Assembly: GCA_947258735.1 (NCBI GenBank)
Contig: CAMYJJ010000169.1
Location: 1-6,470, forward strand
Direction of reading: 5' to 3'
DNA: 6,470 nucleotides
Origin: Thermodesulfovibrionia bacterium
GTDB taxonomy: Bacteria > Nitrospirota > Thermodesulfovibrionia > UBA6902
Shown here: one piece after another, positions 1 through 6,345 of the stretch
Numbering within the stretch: position 1 is the first letter of the stretch
Layout of the letters: each line of letters opens with the position of its first letter
Notes under the pieces: model-generated
The model's database searches: none
Seen by the model: only the letters and a program-made list of their open reading frames with translations
Told to the model about the DNA's origin: nothing
Translations under genes and position numbers: made by a program

Positions 1-2043
1 CCGTGATTTCGTATACAGGTCTATGGCTTCTTCACCGTCTTTTGCAGACTCAACATCATACCCCATGTATGTCAACATTTTAAATACCGTTTCCCTTACA
101 GACTTCTCATCATCCATTATCAGTATCTTCCCGGACCCCTTTATGGTTTTCCGCGTCTTCACTTCCCTGTCAGGAAGACGTTCTCTTGATGCCGGAAGAA
201 ATACTGTGAACACCGTTCCTTTTCCCACATCAGATTCAACATCGATATGTCCATGATGGTGCTGAATGATCGAATATGTACTGGACAACCCGAGCCCGCT
301 GCCTTTAATCTTTGTTGTGAAATAAGGATCAAATATTTTCTGGATATGGTCTTCCGCAATACCCTCTCCATGGTCCTGTATGGATATCTTCATATACTCC
401 CCTTCCTGCAAAGGCAGCTTATGCTCGCTGCGTATAATTATATTTTCCGCACCGATATTAATTATACCACCCTCCGGCATTGCCTGGTTTGCATTGATAG
501 CGAGGTTATACAGGACCTGATTGATCTGACCCTCATCAATCTCTGCTGCCCACAGATCATCTGCTATATAAAACCGGCAGGTAATATTGGACCCTCTCAG
601 GGCAAACATGGCTGCATCTTTTATCAGGTTCTTCAGATATGCAACTTTTTTAACAGGAGCCCCCCCTTTTGCAAAAGTAAGTAACTGGTGGGTAAGGTCT
701 TTTGCTCTCCTGCATGCTTCTTCAGCATCAGACAATATTGCATTCAGGGCGTCATCTGAATCCGAAGATGTACGCGCAAGTGATATATTTCCACTTATGG
801 ACGTAAGAATATTATTAAAATCATGAGCAATCCCGCCTGCAAGAATGCCAACTGATTCCAGTTTTTCAATTTTTCTATGCTTCTCCTCATATTTTCTTCG
901 GGATGTTATGTCCCTGATCGCACCTTCTATCCCTGCAACTTTCCCGTGTTCATTCAGATAAAAATGTGAGTTAATGCTCACGATGATCGTGCTGTTATCA
1001 CTCTTGATCATCTCCGTCTCATAATTATCAATATTTCCTCTATTCTGTAACTCATCGAATATGACCTGTTTTTTTTCGGGATGTGTGAACAATTCTGAAA
1101 AACGCCGTCCAATAAGATTGTCAACGGAATCATACCCGAACATTTTTATGGCAGATGGGGAGACCCATATAATCCTGTCCTGCTCGTCTGTCCTGTAAAA
1201 AACGTCCTGCATCTGGTTAAAAACAGTCATCAATCTTTCTTCGCTCAGACGCAGAGCTTCTTCAACGTGTTGACGGTCATCCACTTCCTTCCTGATTTTC
1301 TCATACCCGTCCTTGATAGCTGCGCTCATGGTGTTAAAGTGATCAGCAAGTTCACCGAACTCTGTCCTGTCTTTATATAATATCTTTGACCCGAACTCAC
1401 CGGATGCTATCCTCCGGGTAGCCTGTACGAGCTCACTCACAGGGTGCGTCACAGACCTGGCAAGATGGACAGCAACCAGTATCCCCATAAAAAAAGTAAC
1501 GGCAATGGTTATTAATAGTATTGTCATAACATGATTCATTCTCGCCATGGTACCTTTTGAAAGATGTGCCAGGTTCCTGCTTGCGCTGTGCGACATAGCA
1601 CCGGTAAACCCGATAAGCTCTTTCCCTATTGCTGCAGCTTCAGATTTCAGTTTGATGATCATGGCAGAGTTTGCAGATGCTGTCAGGTAGTAGCTCAGGG
1701 CTATTTCATAATCCCCGATGAGCATCTGCATCTTTTCTATTTTTTTTGTCAAATCCGGGGAGTGATGGCAGGAAGTACATCTCTCCGCTGTCTTGTCAAG
1801 GTCAGAGGCTTCATTGATGATATGATCAAAGTCCCGGACAAATTCCGTATCAACAGTATAAAGGTCTCCCTGGACATTCTGTATCTTGATTATCAGTGAA
1901 CGCCTGAGCTGCTCCACTTCATGAAGTTTGATGATTTTCTTGAGAACAGCGGTATTGTCTGACATATACAATACTGCGGTGACCGTACCAACAGCCAAAA
2001 AAACAAAAAGGGCAAATAATGACAGTATAATTTTCTGTCTCAT
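1..2043 (-). CDS. Hybrid sensor histidine kinase with periplasmic heme-c motif, HAMP, PAS and REC domains (3' end outside window)
   Basis: Reading from the ATG at 2043 to the left edge gives 681 uninterrupted codons. Order: TM helix about 4-26; mostly helical periplasmic segment 27-169 with a CXXCH motif at 89-93; TM helix about 170-195; HAMP about 193-247; PAS about 262-383; HisKA with phosphoacceptor His407 in GGIAHDFNNIL; HATPase with N-box Asn513/Asn517, G1 DHGEGI (557-562), F-box FDPYFTTK (571-578) and G2 GSGLGL (581-586). A receiver domain starts near 638 with acidic pair Asp644/Asp645 and is cut by the window edge before its phosphoacceptor Asp. The HisKA/HATPase/REC order is that of CckA/NtrB-like hybrid kinases, which autophosphorylate on His and pass phosphate to the receiver. 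A weak Shine-Dalgarno GAGG lies 10 nt before the ATG. The gene starts 37 nt after the stop of the PhnD-like gene, so the two are probably cotranscribed. Ligand and cognate regulator are unknown. The kinase call is very secure; heme binding is inferred from the motif. Confidence 0.95.
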   Translation of the reverse strand, partial: MRQKIILSLFALFVFLAVGTVTAVLYMSDNTAVLKKIIKLHEVEQLRRSLIIKIQNVQGDLYTVDTEFVRDFDHIINEASDLDKTAERCTSCHHSPDLTKKIEKMQMLIGDYEIALSYYLTASANSAMIIKLKSEAAAIGKELIGFTGAMSHSASRNLAHLSKGTMARMNHVMTILLITIAVTFFMGILVAVHLARSVTHPVSELVQATRRIASGEFGSKILYKDRTEFGELADHFNTMSAAIKDGYEKIRKEVDDRQHVEEALRLSEERLMTVFNQMQDVFYRTDEQDRIIWVSPSAIKMFGYDSVDNLIGRRFSELFTHPEKKQVIFDELQNRGNIDNYETEMIKSDNSTIIVSINSHFYLNEHGKVAGIEGAIRDITSRRKYEEKHRKIEKLESVGILAGGIAHDFNNILTSISGNISLARTSSDSDDALNAILSDAEEACRRAKDLTHQLLTFAKGGAPVKKVAYLKNLIKDAAMFALRGSNITCRFYIADDLWAAEIDEGQINQVLYNLAINANQAMPEGGIINIGAENIIIRSEHKLPLQEGEYMKISIQDHGEGIAEDHIQKIFDPYFTTKIKGSGLGLSSTYSIIQHHHGHIDVESDVGKGTVFTVFLPASRERLPDREVKTRKTIKGSGKILIMDDEKSVRETVFKMLTYMGYDVESAKDGEEAIDLYTKSR
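1765..1779 (-). other. CXXCH heme-c attachment motif in the kinase sensor domain
   Basis: These codons encode Cys89-Thr-Ser-Cys92-His93 of the sensor kinase, followed by His94. The motif lies between the two membrane helices, in the part predicted to be periplasmic, where the cytochrome c maturation machinery attaches heme. It sits in a turn between two long predicted helical stretches (about 30-86 and 98-168), resembling a helical-bundle sensor with a heme at one end. His94, Met105 and Met107 are candidate distal ligands. A lone CXXCH can occur by chance, so binding is probable but not shown. Confidence 0.6.
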
Positions 2044-2053
2044 GGGAGATAGA

Positions 2054-2057
2054 CCTC
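2054..2057 (-). promoter_or_regulatory. Weak ribosome binding site of the sensor kinase
   Basis: GAGG on the minus strand lies 10 nt before the ATG at 2043. This is a modest Shine-Dalgarno at slightly long spacing, but it supports this ATG, which also begins directly before the first hydrophobic helix. It is clearly weaker than the site in front of the upstream binding-protein gene, so the kinase may be made at a lower level than its partner. Confidence 0.5.
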
Positions 2058-2080
2058 ATACGTATTTACATTCATACTTC

Positions 2081-2953
2081 TTACTGATTGATGTAATCAT
2101 ACATCTTTAAATCAATACCGGCCCTGTCGGCAAGATCAATTACATCGGAATAATCATCCTTGCCTGTCTCAATAAACCGCTGTACACCAAATTTTTTCAG
2201 GACCTGTTTTCCTTCAGGGTCTGTATGCATATCAAGCAGCGCCTGTTTGAAATCTGCCTTAACTCCATATGCAATCTCTTTTCTCAGACCCAGGCCATTT
2301 GAGGGCACATCAGGTGATTTTGCAATTATAACGAGATCTTCCTTTATTCTCTGGTCATCACGGGCAAGAATGTCATATATCGTATTTTTTGCACAGGCTA
2401 TATCAACCTGTTTGTTTAACAGAGCATGAATTGCAGCATCATGACTGCCGGTAAAGTAATATTCTGAAAAATACGTTTCTATGTCCTTTACTCCATTTTC
2501 CTTGAAATAGGCCATGGGAAAGATATACCCGGCTGTAGTTGCCTTCTCAACAAAAGCCACTTTCTTACCTTTCATATCAGAAATATTTTTTATTCCACTG
2601 TCCTTACGCACCATTATGTATCCACGATATGTGGACGTTCCATCAAGATTAACAGGCCTTGCAATGGGCTGGATGCCGAGTTTCTTGATCGCCATTGCAC
2701 CGGTAAAGCTCCCCCAGAATGCCCCGTCCATCTTCTTTCTATGAAAGCTCTCTATAATATTTCCGTATCTGGTCAGTACAGTAAATTTAATGCCATTCCC
2801 GGTCTTCTTTTCTATATATTCCCTAATCGGCGCATATCTCTTAAACTGTTTGAACACGTTTTGTTCAGGGATCAAACCGATATTAAGCTCAGCAGCATGG
2901 GCATTCCCAACAATGATAATAAACATTACAGCAGCTAGAATAATTCTTATCAT
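2081..2953 (-). CDS. PhnD-family periplasmic solute-binding protein, probable sensory partner of the adjacent kinase
   Basis: A complete 290-aa protein. Residues 1-20 form a Sec signal peptide (basic start, hydrophobic core, cleavage site NAHA before Ala21), so the mature protein is periplasmic. The rest has the type II periplasmic-binding fold of the phosphate/phosphite/phosphonate-binding PhnD family: an AELNIGLIPE start at 21-30, the FVEKATTAGYIFP segment at 134-146 (family form roughly FxDPxSTSGY, contributing ligand contacts) and GSHDAAIHALLNKQVDIA at 169-186. The mature protein has a single cysteine, Cys187. There is no lipobox. An excellent Shine-Dalgarno precedes the ATG by 5 nt. No transporter permease or ATPase gene follows; instead a membrane histidine kinase starts 37 nt downstream. 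In known pairs of this type (AioX with AioS for arsenite) the binding protein presents ligand to the kinase. Ligand here is unknown, and phosphonate should not be assumed. Family assignment is secure; the sensory role is inferred from context. Confidence 0.9.
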   Translation of the reverse strand: MIRIILAAVMFIIIVGNAHAAELNIGLIPEQNVFKQFKRYAPIREYIEKKTGNGIKFTVLTRYGNIIESFHRKKMDGAFWGSFTGAMAIKKLGIQPIARPVNLDGTSTYRGYIMVRKDSGIKNISDMKGKKVAFVEKATTAGYIFPMAYFKENGVKDIETYFSEYYFTGSHDAAIHALLNKQVDIACAKNTIYDILARDDQRIKEDLVIIAKSPDVPSNGLGLRKEIAYGVKADFKQALLDMHTDPEGKQVLKKFGVQRFIETGKDDYSDVIDLADRAGIDLKMYDYINQ

Positions 2954-2958
2954 ACGTT

Positions 2959-2965
2959 CTCCTTT
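2959..2965 (-). promoter_or_regulatory. Strong ribosome binding site of the PhnD-like gene
   Basis: AAAGGAG on the minus strand, 5 nt before the ATG at 2953. It fixes the start codon, which also gives a well-formed signal peptide. Confidence 0.85.
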
Positions 2966-2999
2966 CAGGTCCGGTTTTCATTCATCTCTTATGTTTTCG

Positions 3000-3045
3000 G
3001 ACAAAACTCAGAATAGATAAAGCTTATAGATGAAACAGTTTTGTC
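3000..3045. promoter_or_regulatory. Interrupted 9-bp inverted repeat, possible operator
   Basis: GACAAAACT at 3000-3008 is the exact reverse complement of AGTTTTGTC at 3037-3045. The symmetry axis falls between 3022 and 3023 and coincides with the centre of an AAGCTT palindrome at 3020-3025. The dyad lies 47-92 bp upstream of the PhnD-like start codon, where an operator or the 5' leader of that operon would be. The arms are about 37 bp apart centre to centre, about three and a half helical turns. It could bind a dimeric regulator or form a leader hairpin; nothing else supports either role. Confidence 0.3.
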
Positions 3046-3281
3046 ACATTGAAATGTATCTGATCATGCAACTGCCAGTTAGTTATACCTTTCTCAACAT
3101 ATGTATGCATGCAATACTATCTAATAATCGTAATATACCGTTTAATACGTTTGCCCGGATTAACAGGTATGTTCATTTGTACCGCAATAATAAAATATAG
3201 ATACAGTAGCATATAAAAATACGTAATAATCCGCCATTAATATTATTTCTTTTTAATTTCAACATATTATAATTGGGAAGT

Positions 3282-3310
3282 TTGACAAAACCATGACCAG
3301 ATTCTAACAT
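3282..3310 (+). promoter_or_regulatory. Sigma-70 promoter of the ATP-cone nuclease gene
   Basis: A perfect TTGACA -35 box (3282-3287), a 17-bp spacer and a TAACAT -10 box (3305-3310, four of six consensus bases). The predicted transcription start is about 3317, only about 4 nt before the ATG at 3321, which leaves no room for a Shine-Dalgarno. None is seen. The transcript is therefore predicted to be leaderless or nearly so. Confidence 0.6.
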
Positions 3311-3320
3311 GTAAGCCATT

Positions 3321-4154
3321 ATGAAAATGAAGATAACAAAGGCTTCGGGTGCTGTTGAGGTCATAAAACCTGAAAAGCTCCGTGCCTCACTGATCAGATC
3401 AGGTGCGGAAGATCATCAGGCTGATGAGATCATCAAAAGAGTATTAGATGAAATTCAGCCATATACAAGCACACGAAAGATATACAGGCTTGCCCGGAAA
3501 TATCTGAGAAAAATTAATCACCCCTCTGCTCTCAGGTATGCGCTGAAACAGGCACTCTTCAAGCTGGGACCGACAGGATATCCCTTTGAAGAATATTACA
3601 GTGCCCTTATGAGTAACATTGGTTATAAAACAGAAACCGGACGTATTGTCAAGGGCAGATGCGTTAATCATGAAGTCGATGTATTCGCTCTCAATAACAA
3701 AGAAATTTCACTTGTGGAATGCAAGTATCATAACAGGCCGGGTATCGCTGTTGATGTAAAGGTTGCCATGTACATACATTCACGTTTTCGTGACCTTGCC
3801 CCTTCAATGAAAAAAAAATATCCGGACAGGAAATTTACCGGCTGGCTTGTGACAAACACCCGTTTCACGAGTGATGCCATGCAATATGCGCAGTGTAATG
3901 GGTTACATATAAAAAGCTGGAGGTATCCCGACAAGACCAGCCTTGAACACATGATAGAAGATAAAAGGCTTTATCCGGTTACCATAATATCAGGGATCCG
4001 TTCGGGACTGGCAAAGAAACTGATCCAAAAAAATATCATTCTGTTAAAAGACCTTGTAGACATGTCCCTGGCTGATATCAGTAACATGCTGTCGCTTACA
4101 GATAAAAAAGCCGATGCGCTGAAAAAACAGGCGCAGGAACTATGCCTCTGTTGA
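3321..4154 (+). CDS. ATP-cone / PD-(D/E)XK (Mrr/AF1548-like) nuclease / helix-hairpin-helix protein
   Basis: A 277-aa soluble protein with three parts. Residues about 3-95 look like an ATP-cone, the nucleotide-sensing domain of ribonucleotide reductases and NrdR: a short beta start followed by helices, with the STRKIYRLARKYL stretch at 50-62. Residues about 96-200 contain a restriction-endonuclease-like core with the catalytic pattern HEVDV (Asp120) and VECKYH (Glu133, Lys135), typical of the Mrr superfamily. Residues about 222-274 resemble a helix-hairpin-helix/RuvA-C-like DNA-binding module. An in-frame TAA at 3312-3314 limits the start to ATG 3321 or ATG 3327; 3321 is chosen by convention. 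There is no Shine-Dalgarno, but a promoter abuts the start. The gene stands alone and converges on the CysE-CysS gene. No methyltransferase or other restriction-modification partner is in the window, so a classical restriction role is not supported. A nucleotide-regulated DNA repair or processing nuclease is a reasonable inference. Substrate is unknown. Confidence 0.85.
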   Translation: MKMKITKASGAVEVIKPEKLRASLIRSGAEDHQADEIIKRVLDEIQPYTSTRKIYRLARKYLRKINHPSALRYALKQALFKLGPTGYPFEEYYSALMSNIGYKTETGRIVKGRCVNHEVDVFALNNKEISLVECKYHNRPGIAVDVKVAMYIHSRFRDLAPSMKKKYPDRKFTGWLVTNTRFTSDAMQYAQCNGLHIKSWRYPDKTSLEHMIEDKRLYPVTIISGIRSGLAKKLIQKNIILLKDLVDMSLADISNMLSLTDKKADALKKQAQELCLC

Positions 4155-4219
4155 TTTCTGAAATTCTTTCTTTCATTGCAGGCTGGCCTGTCAGAAAATG
4201 AACATCTCTTAAACAATTG
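4155..4219. terminator. Convergent intergenic region with weak hairpins, possible bidirectional terminator
   Basis: Between the two converging stop codons lie a perfect 7-bp inverted repeat (TTTCTGA 4155-4161 with TCAGAAA 4191-4197), an inner CAGG-ctgg-CCTG hairpin (4179-4190) and an alternative TTCATT/AATGAA pairing (4172-4177 with 4197-4202). No long U-tract follows the stems on either strand, so intrinsic termination would be weak and Rho dependence is possible. A perfect AACAATTGTT palindrome (4212-4221) overlaps the stop codon of the minus-strand gene. Confidence 0.35.
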
Positions 4220-5677
4220 TTATCCGACCTTGACCTTCCAGGCAGTACCGTCTTTTTTATCTTCAAGGATAATATTCATTGCAGCTAATTCATTTCTTAT
4301 ATCATCAGCCGCGGAATAGTCTTTGTTATTCCTTGCCTGCATACGTTCATCAATTTTCTTGAGAAGAGCATCTTCAGAAATGTCTATCTTCTTGACTTTC
4401 ATAAGCGCCCTGTACCACTCATCAGGTGTCCTGTTAAATATATTAAGCACACCGCCTATCTCAGCAAGCAGATCATTGGCCTGCCTGACAAGGTCCCTGG
4501 CCTTCTGACCGGACGGTTTGGAATCAAGAAACCTGTTGAGCTCTCTTATGAGTTCAAAGATAAATCCAAGCGCTGACGCTGTATTAAAATCATCATTCAT
4601 CGCGTTATGGAACCTGCCTTTCAATCCGGACACCACCTCTTCCAGTTCGGCAGATGATGCAATCTTCTCAGCGGTGCTGTCAGACTGCATAAATTCATTT
4701 ATTCTTAAGACAGTGGTATAGTACCTGTCAATGGAGAGTTCTGCTTCATTAAGCTGGACATCTGAAAACTCTATGGGACTCCTGTAATGTGCCGATAACA
4801 GAAAGTACCTGACTACTTCAGGTTCATATCTGTTTATGATTTCCTTGATCGTAAAGAAGTTACGCAGGGATTTGGACATCTTTTCCCTGTCCACTGTTAT
4901 AAAACCATTATGCATCCAGTATTTCACAAAAGGCCTGTCTGAATAGGCCTCACTCTGTGTAAGCTCATTTTCATGATGAGGGAATATCAGATCTGCTCCG
5001 CCTCCATGAATGTCAAAACTCGATCCGAGATATTTTGATGACATGGCAGTGCACTCAATATGCCAGCCCGGTCTTCCTTTGCCCCAGGGACTTTCCCAGA
5101 AAGGCTCGCCTTCTTTGGATGATTTCCATAAAGCAAAATCAAGAGGGCTCCTTTTTCTCTCATCAACATCAACCCTGGCACCTGCCTTGAGATCATCGAT
5201 ATTCTTACCGGACAATTTTCCATACGCAGAGAACGTGCCAACCTCAAAATACACATCACCATCAACAGGGTATGCGTAGCCTTTGTCAATAAGTCCGCTT
5301 ATGGTCTTTATCATTTCCTCGATGTGGTCCGTAGCGTTTGGTTCCACATCAGCCCTGCTCACACCGAGCAGTTCCATATCATGATAATATTCATCAGTAT
5401 ATTTCTTTGCCACATCCTCGGTGGAAATGCCTTCCTGTGCTGCACGGGCTATGATCTTGTCGTCAATGTCAGTGATGTTTCTCACATGGGTCACATCATA
5501 TCCGCTGTATCTCAGGTATCTCTTTATAATGTCAAACACGACAGCGCTCCTTGCATGTCCCAGATGGCAAACATCATAGGCCGTTATCCCGCATACATAC
5601 ATATTGACCTTGCCCGGTGAAAAAGGAACAAACTCCTCTTTCTTTCCGCTCATCGTGTTATACACCTTTATGGACTC
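4220..5677 (-). other. cysS: CysS (cysteinyl-tRNA synthetase) module of the fusion
   Basis: Residues 221-705 (485 aa, against 461 in E. coli CysS) start with ESIKVYNTMSGKKEEF, which aligns with the very N-terminus of free CysRS enzymes (MLKIFNTLTRQKEEF in E. coli). Only the initiator methionine is replaced by linker residues. Signature segments include MYVCGIT, RNITDIDDKI, GRPGWHIEC, DIHGGGADLIFPHHENE and KMSKSLRNFFT; in the last, Arg492 replaces the more usual Gly after KMSKSL. The C-terminus ends with the normal domain, including the LEDKKDGTAWK stretch. It ligates cysteine to tRNA-Cys. Confidence 0.92.
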
Positions 5678-6337
5678 TCCCTTTCCTTCCAACGTGCTGA
5701 TTCTCCTTTCAAGTTCCCGTATATGGTTATGCATCTCTTCAAATGTATCTTCAACCGGATCTGGTATATGCACATGGTCAAGCATCTCGACCGGACCCTC
5801 TTCAAACATCTTGACCACTTTCTTCTTTATTACCCTTCCCGGAACTCCCACAACAATTGAGTTTTTCTGGACATCATGGAGCACAACCGAATTGGCCCCT
5901 ATTTTGACATTGTCCCCGATAGTAATGGCCCCGAGCACTTTTGCTCCGGTACCGACAACTACATTATTCTGCAATGTAGGATGTCTTTTCCCTTTTTCCT
6001 TTCCTGTGCCTCCAAGGGTTACTCCCTGGTACAGGAGGCAGTTTTCACCGATTTCTGTTGTCTCTCCGATGACTACACCCATGCCGTGATCTATGAAAAA
6101 ACCACGGCCGATTTTTGCAGCAGGATGTATCTCTATTCCGGTAAAAATCTTTGCGACCTGAGAAAGGAAACGCGGCAATACAGGAATCCTTGCCTTCCAT
6201 AGGAAATGATTTAACCGGTGAAATACTATCGCATGTAATCCTGAGTAGGATATGATAACCTCGACCCTGCTCCTTGCAGCCGGGTCCATATTAAAAACGG
6301 TTTTAAAATCATGCCTTATGTCATCCCATACACCCAT
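4220..6337 (-). CDS. cysE-cysS: Bifunctional serine O-acetyltransferase / cysteinyl-tRNA synthetase (CysE-CysS fusion)
   Basis: One open frame of 705 codons holds two complete enzymes. Residues 1-180 are a short Bacillus-type serine O-acetyltransferase (L-serine + acetyl-CoA to O-acetylserine) with left-handed beta-helix hexapeptide repeats, catalytic His84 in FIDHGMG, Glu69 in GIEIHP and the TLGG...KRHP loop (His119). Residues 181-220 are a charged, coiled-coil-like tail. Residues 221-705 are a full class I cysteinyl-tRNA synthetase: HLGH (258-261), KMSKS (486-490), zinc ligands Cys249, Cys429, His454 and Glu458, then the anticodon-binding helical region. Both modules keep their active-site residues and usual lengths, and no stop separates them. 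In many bacteria cysE and cysS are neighbours, which would make such a fusion easy. An in-frame TAA at 6347-6349 rules out an earlier start. No Shine-Dalgarno precedes the ATG, but a -10 box does. The protein would be cytoplasmic, coupling cysteine supply to Cys-tRNA charging. I am sure of both domains; that they stay as one polypeptide is likely but untested. Confidence 0.95.
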   Translation of the reverse strand: MGVWDDIRHDFKTVFNMDPAARSRVEVIISYSGLHAIVFHRLNHFLWKARIPVLPRFLSQVAKIFTGIEIHPAAKIGRGFFIDHGMGVVIGETTEIGENCLLYQGVTLGGTGKEKGKRHPTLQNNVVVGTGAKVLGAITIGDNVKIGANSVVLHDVQKNSIVVGVPGRVIKKKVVKMFEEGPVEMLDHVHIPDPVEDTFEEMHNHIRELERRISTLEGKGESIKVYNTMSGKKEEFVPFSPGKVNMYVCGITAYDVCHLGHARSAVVFDIIKRYLRYSGYDVTHVRNITDIDDKIIARAAQEGISTEDVAKKYTDEYYHDMELLGVSRADVEPNATDHIEEMIKTISGLIDKGYAYPVDGDVYFEVGTFSAYGKLSGKNIDDLKAGARVDVDERKRSPLDFALWKSSKEGEPFWESPWGKGRPGWHIECTAMSSKYLGSSFDIHGGGADLIFPHHENELTQSEAYSDRPFVKYWMHNGFITVDREKMSKSLRNFFTIKEIINRYEPEVVRYFLLSAHYRSPIEFSDVQLNEAELSIDRYYTTVLRINEFMQSDSTAEKIASSAELEEVVSGLKGRFHNAMNDDFNTASALGFIFELIRELNRFLDSKPSGQKARDLVRQANDLLAEIGGVLNIFNRTPDEWYRALMKVKKIDISEDALLKKIDERMQARNNKDYSAADDIRNELAAMNIILEDKKDGTAWKVKVG
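5651..5680 (-). promoter_or_regulatory. Possible internal translation start for a free CysRS
   Basis: At the exact domain junction a purine-rich GGGAGAG (ending at 5675) lies 9 nt before an in-frame GTG (Val225, 5663-5665), and an in-frame ATG (Met229, 5651-5653) follows. Initiation at the GTG would give a CysRS starting two or three residues into the usual N-terminus. This may be a relic of the separate cysS ribosome binding site or a working internal start. The residues encoded here are also ordinary linker residues, so the purine run could be chance. Confidence 0.3.
5678..6337 (-). other. cysE: CysE (serine O-acetyltransferase) module of the fusion
   Basis: Residues 1-220 match the length of a stand-alone short-form CysE (about 217 aa in Bacillus) including its C-terminal tail, so nothing appears to be missing. 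The residue equivalent to E. coli Asp143 is Glu69, as in the Bacillus-type enzymes; His84 corresponds to E. coli His158 and His119 to His193. The tail segment DTFEEMHNHIRELERRIS (197-214) has the charge and leucine/isoleucine pattern of a short coiled coil and acts as the linker here. Feedback inhibition by cysteine in CysE usually involves the C-terminal tail, which here is tethered to another enzyme. Confidence 0.9.
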
Positions 6338-6345
6338 AATGAGGT

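Larger units (their letters stand above)
2954..3320. other. Divergent AT-rich intergenic region
   Basis: This stretch separates the minus-strand binding-protein/kinase operon from the plus-strand nuclease gene and must carry promoters for both. I can support a right-facing sigma-70 promoter, the ribosome binding site of the left gene and an interrupted dyad. I see no convincing -35/-10 pair for the left operon: a minus-strand GTGACA and a TATAAG exist near 3023-3046 but are only 13 bp apart. No tRNA, small gene or long repeat is apparent. The part from about 3080 to 3280 is very AT-rich and otherwise featureless, apart from a small AACTG-C-CAGTT palindrome at 3070-3080 just before it. Confidence 0.7.

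Noticed and set aside
247..684. 145-codon open frame on the plus strand
   Set aside because: It is antisense to the HATPase region of the kinase, whose motifs are intact, and has no ribosome binding site or recognisable domain.
1564..1899. 111-codon open frame on the plus strand
   Set aside because: It is antisense to the kinase sensor domain; its cysteines and histidines are by-products of that coding strand.
2081..2953. Component of a phosphonate (Phn) import operon
   Set aside because: The fold is PhnD-like but no phnC, phnE or lyase gene is near; the next gene is a histidine kinase.
3173..3364. Small 63-codon minus-strand frame in the divergent intergenic region
   Set aside because: It starts inside the nuclease gene and crosses its promoter, has no ribosome binding site, and its hydrophobic, Ile/Tyr-rich product is what AT-rich noncoding DNA yields.
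3321..4154. Type IV or type II restriction enzyme
   Set aside because: The Mrr-like core is present, but there is no methyltransferase or other restriction partner in the window, and the ATP-cone plus helix-hairpin-helix layout is not that of classical restriction enzymes.
5604..6089. 161-codon open frame on the plus strand
   Set aside because: It lies wholly antisense to the CysE-CysS gene, has low-complexity Ser/Thr/Phe-rich composition and resembles no family.
6129..6133. Loss of the catalytic Asp of serine acetyltransferase (Glu69 instead)
   Set aside because: Bacillus-type CysE enzymes have Glu at the same place in GIEIHP, so this is a normal family variant and not inactivation.
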